A stretch of 64,000 bases of DNA, taken from assembly GCA_035378985.1 (NCBI GenBank), contig DAOSUR010000006.1, positions 89,794-153,793 on the forward strand, read 5' to 3'. The notes under the pieces are model-generated. The model was not told where the DNA came from, did not search any database, and was given only the letters and a program-made list of their open reading frames with translations. Shown here one piece after another: positions 60,168 to 64,000 of this stretch. The translations under genes and the position numbers were made by a program. The stretch's first letter is position 1. Each line of letters begins with the position of its first letter. The DNA comes from Anaerohalosphaeraceae bacterium. Lineage in GTDB: Bacteria; Planctomycetota; Phycisphaerae; Sedimentisphaerales; Anaerohalosphaeraceae.

Positions 60168-61622
60168 ATGAAAATGCTTCCGTTTACAGCCGGGTTCATA
60201 CCGGGCCGTATGCTCACGAAAGACAACCTCTATGAGTGGTCGAGTAAGACGATGATTTGTATCGCCATCTCGACAATTGTCCTCGGCGCCTGGGCTCAGC
60301 GGGACCAAATCGAAGGGGTCCTCGACCGGCTTACCGCCCTTCAGTGGGGGATCGCCTACCTGGCTGTCGCCCGTACCCTCTTCGTAATCAACGTTGCGGC
60401 CCTGTTCTGGCGTTTCTATCTTGTCCTCTTTTATAAGCCGGCCCGAACCTGTACCGACAGCGAATTGCCGACCTGTACTGTCATTATTCCTGCTTATAAC
60501 GAAGGCCGCCATGTAGCCGATACCATCGACAGTGTGGCGGCCAGCGACTATCCGGTCGATAAACTCCAGATTATCGCCGTCGATGACGGCAGTGCTGACG
60601 ACACCTGGGAGTGGATTCAGCAGGCTGCCGCCCGGTACCCCCAGCTGGTCACTCCGCTTCGCCTCAAACGCAACAGCGGAAAACGGAAAGCGCTGTATGA
60701 GGGCTTCATTCGAAGCCAGGCGGATATTGTCGTGACCATCGACAGCGACTCCATTATTGAGAAAAACACCCTGCGGAATCTCGTCAGCCCCTTTATCACG
60801 CAATCCAACGTCGGCGCTGTGGCCGGCAATGTGCGCGTCCTCAATCGGCATCAGGGTTTTATTCCCAAAATGCTCGATGTTTCCTTTGCCTTCAGTTTTG
60901 ACTTTATCCGAGCCAGCCAAAGCCAGGTCGATTCCGTCCTTTGCACCCCCGGCGCCCTGTCCGCCTACCGTCGCGACCTCGTTATGAAAGTCCTGCGTGC
61001 CTGGATGAATCAGCGGTTCCTCGGACAGAAATCCAACATCGGCGAAGACCGGGCAATGACCAACCTCATCCTCAAGCAGGGATTCGCCGTCAAGTTCCAG
61101 TCCAACGCCGTCGTTTTCACGCAGGTCCCCGTCCGCTACAAAGGGCTGTGCAAAATGTTCCTGCGGTGGGCCCGAAGCAATATCCGGGAAACCATCGAAA
61201 TGGCACGCTTCGTTTTCAAGCCCTTCCGGACCAACCGCCTCGGAGCACAGCTGAACTTTCTCCACAGCGTTGTCAATCTGTTCGGGGCAACCTTTATGAT
61301 TTTCGGCACACTCGGCTGCATCCTCTGGGAACCCCAGGCCTTTCTGGCCCAAATCCTTCTCGGTGCTGAACTGATGGCGATTATCCCCGGTACATTTTAC
61401 GCTCTCAAATACCGCTCCAGCAACGCTCTCTGGGCCTTTGCCTACTCGCTGTTCTGGCTGGCCGGTCTTTTCTGGATCAGCCCCTATGCCCTCCTGACCG
61501 TCGGCAACAACAAATGGCTCACCCGCACCCTGCCCGCCGCCGGCACCGTCGCCGTTGCATCGGCTTCCAAACAGCCCTCTCGCACCGGCAGCATCATCTC
61601 CCACGACCTCCTGCCCGTCTAA
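60168..61622 (+). CDS. Membrane GT2 glycosyltransferase (processive, hyaluronan/chitin synthase-like)
   Basis: 484 aa. N-terminal membrane helices (about 28-44 and 58-88), a cytoplasmic GT-A domain (TCTVIIPAYNEGRHVADTID, IAVDDGSADDTWEW, DxD at D192-S-D194 in VVTIDSDSII, TPGALSAYRRD, general base in IGEDRAMTN) and C-terminal helices (about 350-470). The acceptor-side motif is MFLRWARS where processive synthases usually have QxxRW; RWxRS is kept. Such enzymes polymerise and export a polysaccharide from UDP-sugars. It stands alone between a strong promoter with a long structured leader and a strong terminator, so it is probably regulated after transcription starts. Confidence 0.9.
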   Translation: MKMLPFTAGFIPGRMLTKDNLYEWSSKTMICIAISTIVLGAWAQRDQIEGVLDRLTALQWGIAYLAVARTLFVINVAALFWRFYLVLFYKPARTCTDSELPTCTVIIPAYNEGRHVADTIDSVAASDYPVDKLQIIAVDDGSADDTWEWIQQAAARYPQLVTPLRLKRNSGKRKALYEGFIRSQADIVVTIDSDSIIEKNTLRNLVSPFITQSNVGAVAGNVRVLNRHQGFIPKMLDVSFAFSFDFIRASQSQVDSVLCTPGALSAYRRDLVMKVLRAWMNQRFLGQKSNIGEDRAMTNLILKQGFAVKFQSNAVVFTQVPVRYKGLCKMFLRWARSNIRETIEMARFVFKPFRTNRLGAQLNFLHSVVNLFGATFMIFGTLGCILWEPQAFLAQILLGAELMAIIPGTFYALKYRSSNALWAFAYSLFWLAGLFWISPYALLTVGNNKWLTRTLPAAGTVAVASASKQPSRTGSIISHDLLPV

Positions 61623-61646
61623 AAACGAGCCCTTGAACAATAATCC

Positions 61647-61698
61647 GGCCATTTTGGCCCTCCGCCGAAAGGGGGGCCAAAATGGCCTGTTTTGTTTT
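61647..61698 (+). terminator. Strong intrinsic terminator of the GT2 gene
   Basis: GGCCATTTTGGCCC (61647-61660) pairs perfectly over 14 bp with GGGCCAAAATGGCC (61674-61687), followed by TGTTTTGTTTT. Confidence 0.9.
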
Positions 61699-61756
61699 CT
61701 GCCTGATCTCCTGACCGGATTTGCGGGTTGAGTTCGCATTTTATCCCGTTTCTCTC

Positions 61757-61785
61757 TTGCACGGCCTTTCGCAGCATTCGATAAT
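61757..61785 (+). promoter_or_regulatory. Promoter of the 61824 GH43-like gene
   Basis: TTGCAC (61757-61762), 17 bp, GATAAT (61780-61785), leader about 33 nt with AAGGT before the ATG. Confidence 0.5.
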
Positions 61786-61823
61786 CTTCTCAAAACAAAA
61801 CCACTTAATCCGAAAGGTCTATT

Positions 61824-62993
61824 ATGCCTGCAGCAAGCTGCTGTGTCTTATCGAGTCTTCTGGTTTCCGCCCTTCTTGCCCAGCCGCCGGCCGCTTCTAA
61901 CGAGTTCCGCCCGGGCGAACGGTGGCCCGACACCGACGGCGTCCATATCAACGCACACGGCGGCGGTTTCCTCTATCACAACGGCACCTACTACTGGTTC
62001 GGCGAACACAAAGTCGAAGGCCGCCGCGGCAACAATGCCTGGGTCGGCGTTCGCTGCTATTCCTCCAGGGACCTGTACAACTGGAAAAACGAAGGCATAG
62101 CCCTGGCCGTCGTCCCGGACAACCCCGCCCACGACCTGGCCGCCGGATGCATCCTCGAACGCCCCAAAGTCATCTACAATGCCAAAACCGGCAAATTCGT
62201 CATGTGGTTCCACCTCGAGCTCAAAGGACAGGGCTACCGCGCCGCCCGCTGCGGCACGGCCGTCAGTGAGACCCCGACCGGATCCTATACCTACCTGCGA
62301 AGTTTTCGGCCCAATGCAGGCGTCTGGCCGGAAAACGTCCCCGATGAACGAAAGAAACCCCTCGACGGCATCGAGAAAATCCGCTTCTCCGGCGGCGGCC
62401 TGCCCGAGGGCTATACCATCGAGCAGCTGAACATCTTCGCCCGCGACTTCGAAGGCGGCCAGATGTCCCGCGACATGACCCTCTTCGTCGATGAGGACGG
62501 CAGGGCCTACCACATCTACGCCTCCGAAGAAAACAGCACCCTTCACATCTCCCTTCTGACCGAGGATTACCTGGCCCCTGCGGGCCGATACATCCGCGTC
62601 TTCGAAGGCCGCTATATGGAGGCCCCCGCGATGTTCAAACACAACGGCCGCTATTTTCTGATGATGTCCGGCTGCACCGGCTGGGCCCCCAACGCCGCCC
62701 GCTCTGCCGTCGCCGACTCCATCTGGGGCCCCTGGAAGGAATTACCCAACCCCTGCATCGGTGAAAACGCCGACAAAACCTTCTTCTCCCAAAGCACCTA
62801 TATCCTCCCCGTGCACGGCAAAAAAGATGCTTTTATCTACATCGGAGACCGCTGGAACCCCGAAAACGCCATTGACGGCCGATACATCTGGCTGCCCGTC
62901 ATCCTCCGGGACGGCCGCTTCGAAATCCGCTGGCTCGACCGCTGGTCCCTCTCCTGGTTCGACAAAGACAAAAAACCCTCCAGCCCGGAATGA
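61824..62993 (+). CDS. Secreted GH43-like glycoside hydrolase (galactan 1,3-beta-galactosidase type)
   Basis: 389 aa. Signal peptide about 1-20 (SSLLVSALLAQPPAAS), then a five-bladed propeller: VHINAHGGGFLYHNGTYYWF is the hallmark of the GH43 group containing exo-beta-1,3-galactanases; other blocks are ERPKVIYNAKTGKFVMWFHL, SRDMTLFVDEDGRAYHIYAS and EAPAMFKHNGRYFLMMSGC. It should release galactose or a related sugar from galactan side chains. AAGGT before the ATG. It is a single-gene unit with its own promoter, distant from the two main sugar loci. Confidence 0.87.
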   Translation: MPAASCCVLSSLLVSALLAQPPAASNEFRPGERWPDTDGVHINAHGGGFLYHNGTYYWFGEHKVEGRRGNNAWVGVRCYSSRDLYNWKNEGIALAVVPDNPAHDLAAGCILERPKVIYNAKTGKFVMWFHLELKGQGYRAARCGTAVSETPTGSYTYLRSFRPNAGVWPENVPDERKKPLDGIEKIRFSGGGLPEGYTIEQLNIFARDFEGGQMSRDMTLFVDEDGRAYHIYASEENSTLHISLLTEDYLAPAGRYIRVFEGRYMEAPAMFKHNGRYFLMMSGCTGWAPNAARSAVADSIWGPWKELPNPCIGENADKTFFSQSTYILPVHGKKDAFIYIGDRWNPENAIDGRYIWLPVILRDGRFEIRWLDRWSLSWFDKDKKPSSPE

Positions 62994-63036
62994 AACGGAA
63001 AGCATGCTTGCCCACCAGCCATTCCCTACTACCCCC

Positions 63037-63127
63037 GTCATTCCCACGTAGGCGGGAATCCAGTCCTCCCCTTCCCGCATCTTGTCCTCCGAAACTTCAG
63101 CGATGCAAGAAGGCGGGTATCCAGTCC
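63037..63127. repeat. REP-like palindromic element and partial copy
   Basis: GTCATTCCCACGTAGGCGGG then AATCCAGTCC (63037-63066), a short palindrome (ATTCCC...GGGAAT) like the widespread intergenic repeats GTCATTCCCGCG-AGGCGGGAATCC. A diverged partial copy, GCAAGAAGGCGGGTATCCAG (63105-63124), follows. They lie after the GH43-like stop. Confidence 0.6.
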
Positions 63128-63240
63128 TTTATTTCTACAACACCGCGAACTGTCCCCCTGCCAAGCATACCCAATCAAAAACTTTCTGAATCGCTGCGAT
63201 GGATTTTCCTTCTGTTCTTCGATTTTGGCGGATTTCCTCG

Positions 63241-63420
63241 GATTTCAAACTTCCTGCTTCGAGCTCTGTTTTTGTTTGATGCTTTGAACTTCGAGATTGT
63301 TTGTGTTTTAGATTTTTAAAACATAGAATTTCTTTCGGATTTCGTGCTTCGAATTTCGGATTTGTTATTTCGAATTTCGTTTAGAATTTAGATTTTTAGG
63401 ATTTGATGCTTCGAATTTCC
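63241..63420. repeat. AT-rich degenerate repeat (TTCGAATTTC motif)
   Basis: Several imperfect copies of GCTTCGAATTTCGGATTT-like units in both close and spaced arrangement, within a non-coding stretch 63128-63446. No gene or terminator was found here. It may be a decayed simple repeat. Confidence 0.5.
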
Positions 63421-63446
63421 TCCTCCCGCCGCTGGTCCCTTTTTCT

Positions 63447-64000
63447 TCACTCTTCACTCCCTCTTCCCTCCACATACCGCTTGACCGTCCGCCGGTCCAG
63501 CCCCGCCGCCTTCGCCGCCTCCCCATAGCTGCCGTACCGCGCATAAAGCTGCCGGCAGTACTGCCGCACCACCTCCTCTGCCGTCAGCGGCCGCCCCGCC
63601 GTCCCCGCCGCTCCCCCCGCCCCCGGCTCATAATCCCCCCGCAGCACCACCCGCCGGATGCACTGCGCCAGCTCCCGCACATTCCCCGGCCACTCATACC
63701 CCCGCCCCAGCCGCCGCTCGATCACCTCCAGCACCCGCCCCACGATCCCCTCATCCGCCTGCCCCACTATCTGCCCCACAAAATGACGAACCAGCGACGG
63801 CAGCTCCTCCGCGCTTTCCTCAATCCGCTCCTTCAGCGACGGAACCCGTATCACATCCGCACACAGCCGATAATAAAAATCCTCCCGAAACCGCCCCTGA
63901 CGACGCAGCACCTCCACCGGCTGATTCGTCGCCCCCACCACACGCCCCAGAAACATCCGCTCCTGATGACTGCCCACCGGCCAGTACCGACGCTCCTGCA
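63447..64000 (-). CDS. Sigma-54-dependent transcriptional activator, C-terminal part (5' end beyond window)
   Basis: The frame is open through the window edge at 64000, so only the 3' part of the gene is present. Visible AAA+ elements: QERRYWPVG, LGRVVGATNQPVEVL, GRFREDFYYRLCADVIRVPS (sensor regions), LKERIEE and YEWPGNVRELAQCIRRVV. The C-terminus is a Fis-type helix-turn-helix, GEAAKAAGLDRRTVKRYV. The Walker motifs, the GAFTGA loop and any input domain lie outside. Such proteins open sigma-54 promoters in response to a signal; target genes are unknown and no sigma-54 (-24/-12) promoter was identified here. Confidence 0.9.
   Translation of the reverse strand, partial: QERRYWPVGSHQERMFLGRVVGATNQPVEVLRRQGRFREDFYYRLCADVIRVPSLKERIEESAEELPSLVRHFVGQIVGQADEGIVGRVLEVIERRLGRGYEWPGNVRELAQCIRRVVLRGDYEPGAGGAAGTAGRPLTAEEVVRQYCRQLYARYGSYGEAAKAAGLDRRTVKRYVEGRGSEE

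Noticed and set aside
60162..61793. 543-codon minus-strand frame opposite the GT2 gene
   Set aside because: GT2 motifs, promoter and terminator are all on the plus strand.

Overview
The window looks like a chromosomal segment of an anaerobic or facultatively anaerobic polysaccharide degrader of the Planctomycetota, probably Phycisphaerae (Sedimentisphaerales-like). This placement is inferred from gene content, not from a marker gene. The clues are many Tat-exported sulfatases, PEP-CTERM tails, dockerin-like tails of the form D-x-N-x-D-C-R-[VI]-[ND]-L, pseudopilins with H-X9-DG ends, an ECF sigma factor paired with a FecR-type membrane protein, and [FeFe]-hydrogenase maturases. No rRNA, tRNA, CRISPR array, insertion sequence or phage gene was seen.

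Layout. 0-1.2 kb: two peptidyl-prolyl isomerases (minus), the first cut by the window edge. 1.4-5.5 kb: a plus-strand hydG-hydF-DUF2798-hydE operon for building the hydrogenase H-cluster. 5.4-10.9 kb: a minus-strand cluster of carbamoyltransferase, SxtJ-like protein, DUF5989 protein, SGNH hydrolase and sulfatase, probably for surface glycan decoration. 11-14.6 kb: a candidate small RNA, then a tightly coupled plus-strand set of DUF1638 protein, metallophosphoesterase, MntP and ThiE. 14.6-33.2 kb: a long minus-strand run headed by an ECF sigma/FecR pair and carrying a pseudopilin, three sulfatases, GH43 and GH2 enzymes and several secreted LamG-like, PEP-CTERM or dockerin-tailed proteins; this looks like a locus for using a sulfated polysaccharide.

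33.2-45.5 kb: a second sugar locus with a secreted dockerin-tailed protein, a pseudopilin, a GPH-type sugar transporter, an agarase-like GH-A enzyme, a LacI regulator, a very large GH94-like phosphorylase and a GH16 laminarinase-like enzyme. Four copies of a LacI-type operator (AGCAANCG core) lie at the promoters of this locus, one of them directly after a perfect consensus promoter of the lacI gene itself, so a local regulon can be proposed from sequence.

45.6-54.4 kb: minus-strand secreted proteins, including two exported endonuclease/exonuclease/phosphatase (EEP) proteins, a pseudopilin, a PEP-CTERM protein and a multi-module dockerin-tailed protein interrupted by one in-frame amber codon where its sister modules have Trp. 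54.5-59.8 kb: an iron/phospho-compound type ABC importer coupled to an EEP lipoprotein. 60-61.7 kb: a membrane GT2 glycosyltransferase with a long, foldable 5' leader and a strong terminator. 61.8-63 kb: a GH43-like enzyme. 63-64 kb: degenerate repeats, then the 3' part of a sigma-54 activator gene cut by the window edge.

Starts were chosen from Shine-Dalgarno sequences, signal peptides and 4-bp stop/start overlaps. Family names rest on motif recognition by eye; no database search was run.
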